A stretch of 64,000 nt of DNA, from assembly GCA_003508835.1 (NCBI GenBank), contig PUFA01000062.1, positions 5,487,001 through 5,551,000 of the forward strand, written 5' to 3'. Below are positions 1 through 11,999 of the stretch, piece after piece. A model generated the notes under the pieces. It worked only from the letters and a program-made list of their open reading frames with translations. It had not been told where the DNA came from and ran no database searches. Origin of the DNA: Eonycteris spelaea. Taxonomy: Eukaryota; Chordata; Mammalia; Chiroptera; Pteropodidae. The position numbers and the translations under genes were made by a program. Numbering within the stretch: position 1 is the stretch's first letter; the number at the start of each line of letters is the position of its first letter.

Positions 1-1244
1 CTCATTAAAACATCTGCTTTTTTTTTTTTTCTGGCCCGTGGCATAATTAGAATTATATATAATTTTAGAATTATTTACAGCAAATAGAGATATTTAGAAC
101 TGGTTTTCTAGATGAAGGTTTGAGAAGCAGCAATCCCAATCAGAGTACTGAGAATTAGGGTCCTGGTTTTGGAGATGCTTCGTAAGAGCACCTCGTTTTC
201 TTTTTTCTTCTTCTTTTTTTTTTTTAACTTATATAAGTTTTGGGGTTAGCTTTGGGAGACTGATGGAGATTATGAGGGTATCAAGGCCACTCGAAGGCTT
301 CACTGGCTTAAAGAATGCTTCTTACTTTTTTTCTAAAATTCATTTAGTGTAATTAAATGTTAAACAAGGAAATACTCAAATCAATTACAGAACTAAAAAG
401 GAATCGAGTTCCCAGGTTACTTATAATAATGTTTCAAAGGAAGGGGAATATAAAAAGTAATGTTCTACCTTCGTATCCCAACTCTTTCTCCCATTACCAT
501 TTCAATTTGATTCTCTCCATTTCTATAAACACCTATATGGGGCAGAGAACTGAGCATTTTTGATCCCTTCAAAAAATAGAACTGACCTAAGCACCACCTG
601 CATGGTAACTGAAGAAAGTCCTTACAAAGTCTCCTCTCTCTCGTACTTGAACTGTTCCAGACTCTGTCCTGCTATTCTGCATGATTTGTCCATTTGTCTT
701 ATTCTACAGACTCTCAGAAGAAAGTGCAAAGCATCGCTGACTTTTCATGTATGCTAACCGTGGCTCCTGCTGTCTTAAATATTTTGATTAAATGCTACTA
801 TTTCATCCTTGTGTCCTCATTGCATTTTCTCACCAAAGGCTCAATGAAGGTAACCATGAAGATACCTAAGCATATTGAACAATTTTTGTCCGGAGTATTT
901 CATGTAATATGTATGTAAACCTGGTTTTTACTCTCCCAGAGCAGTAGTATAAAATACAACTGGCAAAACATATGCAAAATATAGCCACCACACATCTGGT
1001 CTTTAAACTGTTCATAATCGGTGGGTCATTTCTTAACGGTTTTTGGGAGAATTAAGCAGCTCCCTGGAGAAAAATGAAGTTATATCCGTAGTCCATACCT
1101 TATACTTGGTTAAATTCCCTTAGGTAAAATATTTAAGTGTTAAAAATAAATAAACTAGGAAAAACCATGGGAGAATTGTAAAAATATATAATCATGAAGT
1201 GCAGAAAGTCTGTCTAAATGTGTTAGACAATTCAGAAACCAAAA
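1..1244. other. Gene-free sequence, no recognised repeat
   Basis: AT-rich sequence with short T-runs at 21-30 and 221-231. No coding signature, splice pattern or known repeat was recognised. Open frames here are short and have no family resemblance. Confidence 0.5.
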
Positions 1245-1655
1245 AAGAAGAAGGAGGAGGAGGAGGAGGAGGAGGAGGAGGAGGAGGAAGAGGAGGAGGA
1301 GGAGGAGGAAGAGAAGAAGAAGAAGAAGAAGAGAAGAAGAAGAAGAAGAAGAAGAAGAAGAGAGGAGGAGGAGGAGGAGGAGGAGGAGAGGAGGAGAGGG
1401 GAGAGGAGGAGGAGGAGGAGGAGAGGAGGAGGAGGAGGAGGAAGAAAGAAGAAAGAAGAAGAAGAAGAAGAAGAAGAAGAAGAAGAAGAAGAAGAAGAAG
1501 AAGAAGAAGAAGAAGAAGAAGAAGAAGAAGAAGAAGAAGAAGAAGAAGAAGAGAAGAAGAAGAGAAGAAGAAGAAGAAGAAGAAGAAGAAGAAGAAGAAG
1601 AAGAAGAAGAAGAAGAAGAAGAAGAAGAAGAAGAGAAGAAGAAGAAGAAGAAGAA
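1245..1655 (+). repeat. Polypurine (GGA/GAA)n tract, about 410 bp
   Basis: The plus strand is almost pure purine: first GGA-rich blocks (1252-1452), then long GAA runs. One uninterrupted GAA run spans about 1455-1552 (around 33 units) and another about 1563-1634 (around 24 units). The apparent Glu/Gly/Arg/Lys and Ser/Leu proteins in this stretch come from the repeat and are not genes. Such mirror-symmetric purine tracts can form triplex (H-DNA) and are usually length-polymorphic. Confidence 0.95.
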
Positions 1656-1659
1656 AGGT

Positions 1660-3684
1660 GATTGGGGAATTTTTCTACCATGTGAAAACCCATTTGTAAG
1701 AGCTCTTAATTAAATATGTATATCTATATATTTGGAAATAGCTACGTGGATAATTATTAGCAAGTTAGAGTTACAGCGACGTAATTTCCACATTAACTGT
1801 TTTACGTATACATGTGTGTGTATGTGTATATAGGGGGATTGTGTGGAATAGTGGGATTCTCGGAGCAACTCTTTTCCTTATCTCTCCCCAGTCACCTCAG
1901 AGTCTGTATCCTCACACTTGTTAGTCTACTTTCCTCCTCCTCCACCCAGGTTCATACTGAGAGGTGGGAGAAAGAGGAGGTAGCAAAGAAAATGGCTGCT
2001 GGGCTGCATATTACCAGAGAACAGAGTCGCATCGAAAGCTCATTGCTCGAGAATCTCGAGATCTGCAGTCCCATCTGTAGCCCCAACCCAACTGCCACCT
2101 GGAGCTATATCTGTGAGGCCTCGATAAGGGTCTTCATACACGGAAGTTCTCCCTCAGCTGACAGGGGTTGTTTGAAAAAATTCGAAGAAGAAAAGCATGT
2201 GAAAATAGGACATGATTTATATGTATGGCGCTATTATTATTAACAATAGTCGCAAATTGGATATATTTCCATCTATTCATACTAGGGTTGATGCTCTGAC
2301 TGTCTCAGGGCCCAAGAATTCTGGAGGAACTACTGGGACAGAGTATATGTCAACTTTCTGATGTAGAAGGCAGACAGTGTTTTGCACTTGCTGAAATAAT
2401 TCCGTTGGGACAGCACAAGGGGCTGCTAGTGGTGCGAGGAGCCTGGCGTGGTACCCCCATCCCAGGGTGGGCTGGGCCATCTGGGGGAGTGGGATGAACT
2501 GCTTTTCTGAGCCCAGAAGGATATGGCATGGAAAGGATGTTAGTAAGAACAACAAGATGCTCCCATTACTGGATTGCATAAAAAGGGACAAAATCACAGC
2601 CTAGCTATCTGACAGTCTGGATTATTGCCCCAGCCACTCTTTGGGTTAGCCCAGCCATGGCTTTCTCCTTTTCTCTGAGAACCAGTCACAACTACTTGCT
2701 CTCATAGTCTCTGTGTGTTCTGCGATCAGTCCTTCCGGTCATTTCCGCAAGCCTAGGTAAGGCTGGGTCTCCTCCTTGGTAACAAAAATCCTCTAACTGC
2801 AGTTCCTCTGCTGTCCTCACAGAGCTAGGACTGCAGACTTTTAGTTCCCAGTTCTACATTTCTTGGGACAGTCATCTGCTTTCTTTTGCCTGTACCCTAA
2901 TCTCCAAAGTGTCCCCTTCATTCCCTGTCTTAAATTGGTTTCTCAAGAATGAACCCCAATTAAAGCCTTTGTGTGAGTGGTTTATCTCAAGAAATACTGG
3001 CAGGGAAATGGGAAGTGAGCTAGGGAAGGGAAGGCTGCCAATCAAATGCATGTTATATAGCATTTTACCACTCTGGGCAACTGAGGCTCAATCCTCCTAG
3101 GAACTTAGGGAGACAGTGAGAAGATGCCTCAGAGTTTCCCACCCAACGGGGCAAGGAAGGTACACTATTTATTTCTCTTCTGATTCCCATGCATCATTAG
3201 CGGAGAGATGCTTGAGGGGGATTGAGTTGCCCACAACTCTGGCTGGCCCTGTGCCTGGACCAAGAGCAAGTGCTCAGGCAGATTCACAGATCATTGCAGT
3301 ACGACATCTTCCACGCATACTGGAATGGGGAGATCCGAGGGGGCATGGACAGGGCACAGGAACATCTGCTACACCCTGCTTGTCTCATTTGCTCCTAGGC
3401 GTTGGTACATTATTACACAGGCATGGTGTCATCCAACAGGAACCGAAGTCAAAGACAAATCTTTCAAATTTGGGACCCAGAGCCTTGAATCCAGCAGAGA
3501 CAAACTCCAGAACCTCTTGACTAGTGCTCATCCTCACTCAGCTTTGGCTGCCAGTGAGCAGAGCTCAATCCACCGCACTCAATTTTGCACACAGGAGACA
3601 CTATTTTGTGGAGTTAGTCACATATGCACAAAGTCAATGGTGTTTGTTTTTAAGGATGAGACTTATTCCCAAGGTCGTTCCAAG

Positions 3685-3685
<1 letters not shown>
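1660..3685. other. Unassigned gene-free segment
   Basis: No gene was recognised. The segment 2290-3500 is more GC-rich and has the texture of an old LTR or retroviral internal relic, but I could not match it to a named family. A reading frame of about 143 codons at 1812-2243 has no recognisable domain. Confidence 0.35.
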
Positions 3686-3729
<44 letters not shown>

Positions 3730-3730
3730 T
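3686..3730 (+). repeat. (TTA)n microsatellite
   Basis: Fifteen perfect TTA/ATT units. Confidence 0.95.
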
Positions 3731-3929
3731 TGTATCAAGTCTCTCTTACCCTCTTTTCTTCCCAGAATGTAAACACAGCATCAAGGAATGCCACAGGACA
3801 GAGATATTTGTGTCTGTGTCAGAGCAGGTCACAGTCGAAAGAGCGTGGACTTTGGAACCCATCAGTCTAGTTTAATTCTACTTTTGTATCTGAAAAAAAT
3901 CCTTCTCAACCCTCAAGTCACGAAGATGT

Positions 3930-4390
3930 ATTTCAAGATATTTTCTAAAGCCTTTATAGCTTTTCACATTTAAATATTTAATCCATCTAGAATTGACTTT
4001 TGCATAAGGGTTTTTTTTTTTCCATGCGCATACTCAATTGTCTAAGAAATATTTATGGAAAAGACCATCCTCTCTCCTCTGATCTACACTGTCACCTTGT
4101 CACATTTCAAGTACCCATAGGAGTGTGAGTCTGTTTTAGGCTCTGTTCTGCTCTATTAGTCTATTTGTCCACTCCTGAGGCAACACCACACTGTCTTAAT
4201 CAGTATGGCTTGTAAGATTTTATGTCTGGTAGAAAATGTTCTCCTACCTTGTTATTTTTCTTCTAGATTATCTCACCAATTCTTGGCCCTTTGTATTTCT
4301 GTATACATTATCTCTAAAGCCAACTCCTCAAAGTAATTGTTGGAATTTTGATTGGGGTTGCTGAATCTATAAATCAATTTGGCGAGAACT
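3930..4390 (-). mobile_element. L1 fragment, antisense ORF2 part
   Basis: The sequence resembles the reverse complement of L1 ORF2 (the region often seen as antisense text around the words for a Lys/Asn-rich RT thumb). It is heavily mutated. It abuts a plus-oriented L1 3'UTR, suggesting a 5' inversion during insertion. Confidence 0.6.
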
Positions 4391-4700
4391 GACATTACAT
4401 ATAGTATGCTTCCATTTATACAAAATTAAAAACTAAGAAGAACTAATCTGTAATGTTTAGAAATTAGTAAATTTTAAATATAACTAGGAATTCATTACCA
4501 CAAAAAGTCAGTGAAATGGTTACCTCTAAGAGGGAAATGAAGGGCCATGATTTGGAGGGAATACATAAGAAACTTTTATTCCTTCATCTGATTGTGGTTT
4601 TATGAGTGCCTGTCTTATAATTATTTATTAAAATCTTTGTCATATACTTAATTTTTATGTGTATTTTATAATAAAATATTTTTAAAATTAGAACTCCACC
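4391..4700 (+). mobile_element. L1M-type 3'UTR fragment
   Basis: This resembles old L1 3'UTR text, including a GTTACCTCTAAGAGGGAAATG-like block near 4520 and an A-rich end near 4680. It is oriented opposite to the preceding L1 fragment. Confidence 0.5.
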
Positions 4701-4734
4701 TCTTGCTAATTGTTACATTAGTCTTTATTACCGT

Positions 4735-4875
4735 AGTCACTCTCTCACAGAGACCCTTTTTCCTATTTGTAAAATGGAGCTAATACCTGCATCACAAATT
4801 TGTCTCTTCTGACTACATTGCAAACAGCACCTAATACAGTGCTTAGCACATGATAGATAATCAAAAAATGCTGAT
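4735..4875 (+). mobile_element. MIR SINE fragment
   Basis: It has the MIR core and 3' half: a TTTGTAAAATGGAGCTAATA-like block at 4768 and the CAGTGCTTAGCACATGATAG-like end near 4838. Confidence 0.75.
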
Positions 4876-5323
4876 TCCACCTCTCCCGCCCCCACAGCAA
4901 ATCTCTAGTAGAATCAGCCAAAGATGAGAGAACAATCTCTATGAGAATTACACAATTGCATATTCCAGAGTCCCCAGCTTGCAGCCTTGGACTTACACTC
5001 TGTCCTGTTCTAAAGGACTGTTGACTGAGCAGGGAGGTTATCTCCTGCTCTTTCTGGAAATCATGACCTCTGTCAGTTTCATCACCTTAGGTGTGGAGCA
5101 AAGTGAAATTTGCTTAATAATGCTTATCTCTAAACCAGCCTTCTGCCAGAGTTGTGAATTGGCAGTGAGCTTTCTCCCCACCCCTTTCACTCTGTTTTTC
5201 CCTCTAGAGAGAGTGAACCTGTAGCCTTTGACCCTTACTGAGCATTGCCAGATTGTAGCAAATGGAGATTTTCAAAATTAATTCATTCTGAATAGAGATT
5301 CCTTTAAAATATTGTAACATCTA

Positions 5324-5325
<2 letters not shown>

Positions 5326-5355
<30 letters not shown>
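5326..5355 (+). repeat. (TG)n microsatellite
   Basis: Fifteen TG units. Confidence 0.95.
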
Positions 5356-5357
<2 letters not shown>

Positions 5358-5439
5358 TTGCAGCTCTTATGAACTAAGCACCAAGGTTAGTTACTTAATA
5401 ATAAAAATTTAAACAATAAGTGTTAAGATATTTTAAGTG

Positions 5440-5610
5440 GTTGCTAATGCCAAGTATTTTGCTTAGCATAATGCACTTCAAGTGCATTAGTGTATTTCCT
5501 CACATGATAGTGTTATTTTTAGTCCACATTTTATGGATGAATAAACTAGGCTTTAGAGAAGTTGTGACTTGCCTCATGTTCTACAATCAGTAATTTGTGG
5601 TGACCTTTAC
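5440..5610 (-). mobile_element. MIR SINE fragment, antisense
   Basis: Reverse MIR text: cell of CATTTTATGGATGAATAAAC near 5527 followed by the GACTTGCCTCATGTTCTACA block. Confidence 0.65.
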
Positions 5611-5619
5611 TGTATATCT

Positions 5620-6760
5620 AAATCTGTATAGTGACAAGGTTACAGACTGAAGTGGTACATACATACACACTCATGCATATAGACTGGCTCATATGCCATG
5701 TCTTCTATTTCTGCAGTGAATGACTGGCACAATAATGGTATGTTCTCCAACCTGTGTCATTTCTCTATGACTGATGGCCACACATCGGAGCACTAGCATG
5801 ATGGTTCTCTTGCCCAGACTGGCACAATGAGTATAATTGATTGTGGTAAACATCAGATGATGAAGAAGAGCACACACTTTATAACCCCAGTTGGCATAAG
5901 CATATTTGGTAGCCAAATTGTTTCACATCTGAAGGAAATACAATAACCAAACACACACAAAATTAGGTACTGGTTGGGCCTTAGAGAAAGTAATTGTCTG
6001 TGGTTGCAAGAAATACCTGACCCAAGACCAATAAGATTCTCTGTGCAAAATTTGAAATTGAAACAAAGAGCCATTAGAGGGTCTTTGTTTAGCCAGAAAT
6101 GTAACACAAATTTGGGAGCTGTGAGGAAACAATATGCCCTGTGCCCAGAGGAGCAGAGAAATCTGTCACCAGAGAAAGAGCAGTGAAGCAAAAAGAAATA
6201 GAAGAACGAGGTGAAGAGAAAGAGCCCTGAGCACCTGGAGGTTCATTTCAGCCCCTCTTGGAGCTCGCTGCACACCTGTCCCGGAAATCTCCCATTATCC
6301 TTTTAATTCAGATCTTTACTGGTTCGTTAGTTGGTTGGTTGGTTTTCATTTTAAACAGTTCGAGTGGGAAGAGGTTTTCCTATAGTAAAGTGTAGAGAAC
6401 TTTCATTCCCCAAGCCCCCCAGCAGAGACTCTGAGCTTCCCTGAGTGTCTGTTCCCGGCTCAGCGCGTCATGCTCCTCTCCAAGCTTCCCTTTCAAACTC
6501 CGCCTGTGCTCTTCGAAGGCCGCTTGAATAGGAGTTCTCATCAGCCTTGTCAGGTAGCCCTAATTCCAGGTTTATCACACGGCGCCCATTTTTACAACGA
6601 ACAGGATAGACACCAGAACCTGCCCCTTTTGAAAACAGCCACACATGTACAAGCCTCTAAATCGCTAGGGGTGGCACGACACAGCCACTGCCCATTTTCC
6701 ACAAAAGAACTAGAGGGCTCACATGTGTCCTTGGAGACAAAGAAAGAGTAGAGAATGAAT
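5620..6760. other. Gene-free segment, (GGTT)n at 6321-6346
   Basis: No gene recognised. Holds a short GGTT-rich run. The interval 6220-6720 is moderately GC-rich and unassigned. Confidence 0.4.
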
Positions 6761-6764
6761 GAGG

Positions 6765-6940
6765 TGTAGACCAGATGCACATTGGAATCACCCGGGGAAT
6801 TTTTAAATCGTGACACCACAGTCCCACCCCCAGAGATTCGGATGGAACAGGTCTAGACCCTTGGCACCAGCACGGTAAAAATGCTCCTGCATTTCGTGTG
6901 ATTCTAATGAGCAGCCATGGCTGAAAACCACTCATGTGGA
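6765..6940 (+). mobile_element. MER20/MER5-like hAT transposon relic
   Basis: Blocks GGAATCACCCGGGGAATTTT, CCCACCCCCAGAGATTCGGA and the terminal GCTGAAAACCACTC match the layout of small hAT elements of the MER20/MER5 group. Confidence 0.65.
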
Positions 6941-7214
6941 GGAGAGATGTTATTGGCAGGAAGTTGGGCAGGTTTTATGAAAAGAGAAAATTGATGGGAA
7001 TTATGTTGACTAGTTTTTGTTCTCCATGCATGTAGTTTTAAGTAATGACAATTAAGCACCCGCTGTGTGCCAAAACTGTGGTTTGCATGAATTACCTCCA
7101 TTCATCACAGTGACCCTGCAGTTCTTCTAGCTGAGGAAGCTAAAACCCAGGAGATGAAGTACCTCCACTAAGGACAAACCTCGGTCACAGAGTTTGTATC
7201 TTTCCTGATACAAC

Positions 7215-7400
7215 AGTCATTCTGACCTCAACATGTGTCAGGATCACTGGGGGCGCTTGCTAACGATGCATTCCTTGGTCCTATCTCACAGGCACTAAAT
7301 AGGGTTGGACTGGTTAGAGTTTTTCTCCCAAGCACCCCAGGTTAGTCTGATGTTCCTGGTTCACAGACAACTTTGGAGCATTTCTTAACTATACAGTTTC
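7215..7400 (+). mobile_element. MER20-like hAT relic
   Basis: Contains the CAGGATCACTGGGGGCGCTT-like start and a diverged middle and end of the MER20 type. Confidence 0.5.
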
Positions 7401-8600
7401 CTCTAGCACAACACCCCCAACATAGTAGATGCTCAAGAAAAAATTGCTAGAGGGAGAAGGAAGGAGAAGAGGGATATACTTGAGACCATAGTGATCATTG
7501 AGTAATCATAATTGAGTAATAATTATTAATTGGGCAATAATTAAGAAGACTGTCACACAACAGTTTAAAATGTTAAGGGATGCACTTCACATATCTGAGG
7601 GGCTTGTCAGTCTTTCCTCCTTTTTGATGTCAAAGAGGTAAAATTAGAAACCTTGAAGGTCAAGGGTTTAGAGGCAGGGAAGGGTCAAAGGCAGAGATAG
7701 GAAGCACACGGGTTGGATGTATTCTTCTGCAGAGACACCGAAGTGGCCCAGGTAATAATAGAAACAGAGTAATCCAGTTCCAAAGACAGGTGTCTTGAGC
7801 ACAAAGATGTTTTCTTATCCACACACTTATTCTATTTAAATTGATTTTGATGCCCATGCATAAAACATCCATTAACACACATAAAATTGTGGAGGATCAA
7901 GCCTGCAATTCCTGGCATTTTGGCTCTGCTTAATAAATAGTATCATCCAGCAAGAAGGCTTCCACACTTAAAAGATCTTGGGCAAAGTGACAGAACAAAA
8001 TAGATTTGGAGATTAAATGACTTTTCCTGCACAAGCAGGAGAAAATCACTATAAGTTATAACCATCACCCCCAAAATCTCTGTATTAAAAAAGTAATAAT
8101 TACCAAGCCCCAGTGGCACATAATGTTTTATCTACCCACATTTGTGGTCAATAAAGGAATCCGGACAGTCCCTCCGAGTCTGTTCACTGCCAACGGCAGA
8201 ACTAATACTGACAAAGGGCCAACCCGCATTTCTTCCTGCTTCTCCCTCTTTTCCAGCTCTCTACCACCATCATAAATTGTCTGTCAAACCAAGTGAGAAC
8301 AGCTGAACAGGAACCAGAGATGTAATCTCAGTAAACATTTTCTCTTCCAATCAAACATATTCAGACTCAGCTGATCTATGGAAAACTTTCAATGTGGATT
8401 TGTTAAATGAATGAATAAGTGAAAGAATTAATTAATCTAAAAACAGCCTGGGATCAATATAAACAATGTTACATAGCAGGAAAAAGTCAAATGCTTGGCG
8501 TTGACTCAGAAATTATGTAGTAGTTGCTCAATAAATGAGTTTAAATGATAGAGACTAAAGTACGCTGAGACACTGACCCAGGTGAAACATGTTTATTCAA
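7401..8600. other. Gene-free segment, nothing recognised
   Basis: No repeat family or coding pattern recognised. 8160-8390 is non-repetitive in appearance. Confidence 0.4.
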
Positions 8601-8604
8601 AACT

Positions 8605-8780
8605 CTAGGGCCATGTTTCAAAACTTTGCCCAATACTAAGAAGCATCTGGTGTTTTTATTAAAAATAAAAATTCCCCAGTCTCCTGCCATGTAAATTCTA
8701 TTTCTGCAGATGTACCTCAAGGTCAGGAAATTTGTATTTGCAAAATTCCTAAATACCCTAGGGCCAAGGTGTTAAGGCAG
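8605..8780 (+). mobile_element. MER20-like relic (weak)
   Basis: Diverged text with AGCATCTGGTGTTTTTATTA and TTCCCCAGTCTCCTGCCATG blocks in MER20 order. Confidence 0.4.
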
Positions 8781-8814
8781 TATGCTATTTTTCTTTAGTT
8801 TAGTGGGGTTTGAC

Positions 8815-8950
8815 ATATTCATTCATTTGGCTAACATTTATTGAATTTCTAAAGTATACCAGCCACAGAGTTAGGTCCTGGGCATACAGCATGACCAAGC
8901 AAGACCAGGTCCCTGTCCTGGGGATTACTCTAAGGGAGATTTAAAACTTA
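8815..8950 (-). mobile_element. L2-type LINE 3' end, antisense
   Basis: Contains the antisense 3' end text of L2-type LINEs: AACATTTATTGAATTTCTAA, then GGGCATACAGCATGACCAAG and CAGGTCCCTGTCCTGGGGAT. Confidence 0.6.
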
Positions 8951-9479
8951 CTAGATGGAGCAAGGTAAAAATTCAAGAGCATCTGAGACCAACACAGACA
9001 AAAACCACTCTCAAGTTCCAGGTCAGTGGAAGAGAAAAAGGAGAGGGTAAACAGTAACCTCTCTAACAAGGATTAAAATTCAAAGTCCAGGAAGAGGCTG
9101 GAATTTGCTCAGATCCCTATTTTCGTATCATTGCCACACCCAGGGTGGTATGGCCTGAGAAGGGAAGTGCTCCAGTGGTTTGCTCTGAGTCCCTCCAATG
9201 ACAAGAAGTAACTAACAATGGGGCCGCGGCTAACGTTCCTGCCTGACCTTTATAACAGGAATGTGTCTCCCTGGGGCTTGCGGAACTTGACTTGCAAGGG
9301 TTTCCAGAAAATAAATGTTATAATTACGGCAACAGATGAGTGAAGTTTTCATGGCTTGCTCAAGAGCATGTGCTGTGCAGGTCTCCTCAGGGACGGGGTA
9401 GAGAGCCTGGGGCCATGCGCACTTCCATCTTTATCACAAGTAGAAAGTGCATGCGTTACAGGGCTGACGTACAAAAAGG

Positions 9480-9690
9480 CCCCAGTTTTGGCATTAGGGA
9501 GAGTGAACTGGAATTCTGGTTTCTCCACTTATTTATTGTTTTAGTCAAGGTAGGTCCTTGAGCCATTTTCTTGTCCTTTGGGGTCTTTATGAGCATTATG
9601 TGACAGAATACATATGAAGCGCTGAGCAGAATTCCTGGGCCATAGCAGATAATCAACAAACCATTGCTATTATTATTTACATTGATGTAC
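9480..9690 (+). mobile_element. MIR SINE
   Basis: Diverged MIR from the tRNA-like 5' part to the CCTGGGCCATAGCAGATAAT end near 9637. Confidence 0.55.
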
Positions 9691-10279
9691 AAAAAGGGAT
9701 AGCAAACATCTACGTATCTATGGATGTCGGTTTTTGTGGCTGCCATCTTAACAAGTTCCCTACCTGTGGAATCATGGAGTTTCCTGTCTTTCAGGTTTTC
9801 CAAATACAAGATATTCATTAAGCTTTCCTTCTTCAAAGGGTGTAAGCATGATGACGTGGCGTGTTAACACCATCAAAGGAGGATCTTTGGGAAAGACCTA
9901 GCTGAAGACATGTTTTTAGGGCCTCCACTTTCGCCCCTGTGAGAATGCCTGCCAAGTGAGAATTGTTTCTGGTGGGCAAATTTGGACTGTAGGTGTTAAG
10001 GATTAAATAACTTACAATAATAATAATTTTTTAGCTAAGGAGAGAATGTAAAGATGGCTGAGAGTGTTGATGAGAAAAAGATGGTTTCAGTGGGTGAAGG
10101 AAACACTTGAAGAGCTGAGGGCACATGGAACACTGGGGACCTGGGGTTAGGAGCGTCCCAAAGGAAGACCAGGAGGAAAAGATGGTCAAAGAGAGGGCAG
10201 GATTCCTCAGCTAAGACCTTGGGTACTGTGAGTATTGTCTGGGGCTCACCCTGGCATCGCACCCGGCCAGGTCAGGTGG

Positions 10280-10384
10280 TCACTGGTTCATTCACTCATT
10301 CATTCATTCATTCACTCATTTACTCATTCAACAGGTATTTATTATGAACCTAACATGTAGCTGCTCATCGTAGTAAATACAGAA
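10280..10384 (-). mobile_element. (TTCA)n and L2-type 3' end, antisense
   Basis: A TTCA/ACTC tetranucleotide run at 10287-10330 leads into CAACAGGTATTTATTATGAA, the usual antisense L2 3' end. Confidence 0.65.
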
Positions 10385-10600
10385 TAAATTCCTGAACTGG
10401 ATTCTCAGGCTGCTCCATGCAATGACTGACTTTGGGCAGGTTACTTCACCTCCATGCCTTCATTAGGTAAAATAAGTATAACGGTACTACTTACCTCATA
10501 GATATGCAATAAGGATTAAATTAATCCATGTAAAGTACTAAGTAGAGTGCCTTGAAAATAGTAAAGTCTCAATAAATATTAGTTGCTGCTTATTATTAAC
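10385..10600 (+). mobile_element. MIR SINE
   Basis: Recognisable MIR core: CTTTGGGCAGGTTACTTCAC, ACTACTTACCTCATAGATAT and the CTCAATAAATATTAGTTGCT end. Confidence 0.8.
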
Positions 10601-11999
10601 TGAAGGTCATTTGGGTGTCAAAATAGGAATGTTATTTTTAGGAGACTATCAATTCTTTTCTTCACTCCATCCTTCCCTACACTCACATTCCAGTTCAAGA
10701 TCATATAATTTATAGTCAGCTCAGCTTTCCCAGACATCAAAATTTCAGGCTTTTCCTTCTTTCCCTTACATACTGCATACATACCTTATGTAAGATTCTT
10801 CTGTTTTGCTTCATTCTTGTTCCTTGCTCTCATTTTGCAACTTTAGAATTCCTGTTTTTGTTCAGAGTATTCATTTTATTCTCATACTTCTTGCTCTCTC
10901 TAATGAGTTCTGGCTTCTCTAACACCTATAACTGGAGACAGTTTAAAAGATGCAAATAGAGAGTGATCTTTTCCTTTTACTCTCCTTATTTCTTCTAACA
11001 TGACTTTCTATTCTAGAAATCTACTATGCAAGTTAAAAATGACTGGTTCATCTTAAGGTGATTAATAGACTTTAATTCATTCTTATGCCCCTAAACTGAT
11101 GACTCTCACAGGACTCAACACAAGATTTACTTATATTTGAGCTATGTCTACAATTATTTTTCAAATCTCCCTGTCCCCATTTGTCCACCATAAAGAATGG
11201 AAATCTCATCAAATTCCTGCTGACCCCACAAGGGTATTATAAAGGTTAATGAGGCAATTTCCCAGCAGTTCTTTGAGTGCTGAGAGTGTATGAATATTAT
11301 TATTCCAAGATTAATGAAGACTTTCAGTGTTAATAAAATAGCAGACATTTCCCTCAACCTATTAGATAAGATTCTTAGTTCAAAATTTTCAGATTTTAGC
11401 TAATTTGGTTACTTCTATCTTTACAGTTCCTTAAGCATTTTATTAATATTTGACACAATTCTGAAAGTCTTATGTAAATTAGAATGTAAATGAATAAATA
11501 CAAATACTTGCATGTATTTATATAGGTGGTAAATGCTTATATTTCTATACCACATCTGTGTTTTTATATATAATACGAAAGAGTCCTTCCAGATGTAAGT
11601 TTCTGAAAGAATAAACATTAAAGACTTAAGAAAGAAACATTTAACCATTAAAACATCCTCAATCTGATACTTGAATTCCCCCTAAGACATCACTGCCAAA
11701 TGTTATCCTATCTATGCTTACATCTCGCTATTGACAACTAGTTTCATTTAGCGTAAACTTCCTAACGTGTAGAGAATTCTTCCTTTTGCCAAGAAAGGGC
11801 GATACCATGTTGTCTTCTCTCCCCTAAAGTCTCCAGCTCTTCCTCTATCCTCATCCAGTGCACAGTCTTTACTCCCACTTTGCTGAGGAAATTAATCAGA
11901 AGAGAACTTCCATGATCCCCCACGACCATACATTGTGCCTTCTCTCCACTTTCTGTGGATGGAGGAACTATTTGTGCTCCTAGCTAAGGCCATCCTCTG
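10601..11999. other. Gene-free AT-rich segment
   Basis: No gene and no clear repeat recognised. Some pyrimidine-rich stretches (11640-12000) may be an eroded 5' extension of the following LINE. Confidence 0.35.

Noticed and set aside
1199..1699. Long Glu/Arg/Lys/Gly-rich open frame, and Ser/Leu frame on the other strand
   Set aside because: Both are translations of the GGA/GAA repeat; all three frames are open because the repeat lacks stop codons.
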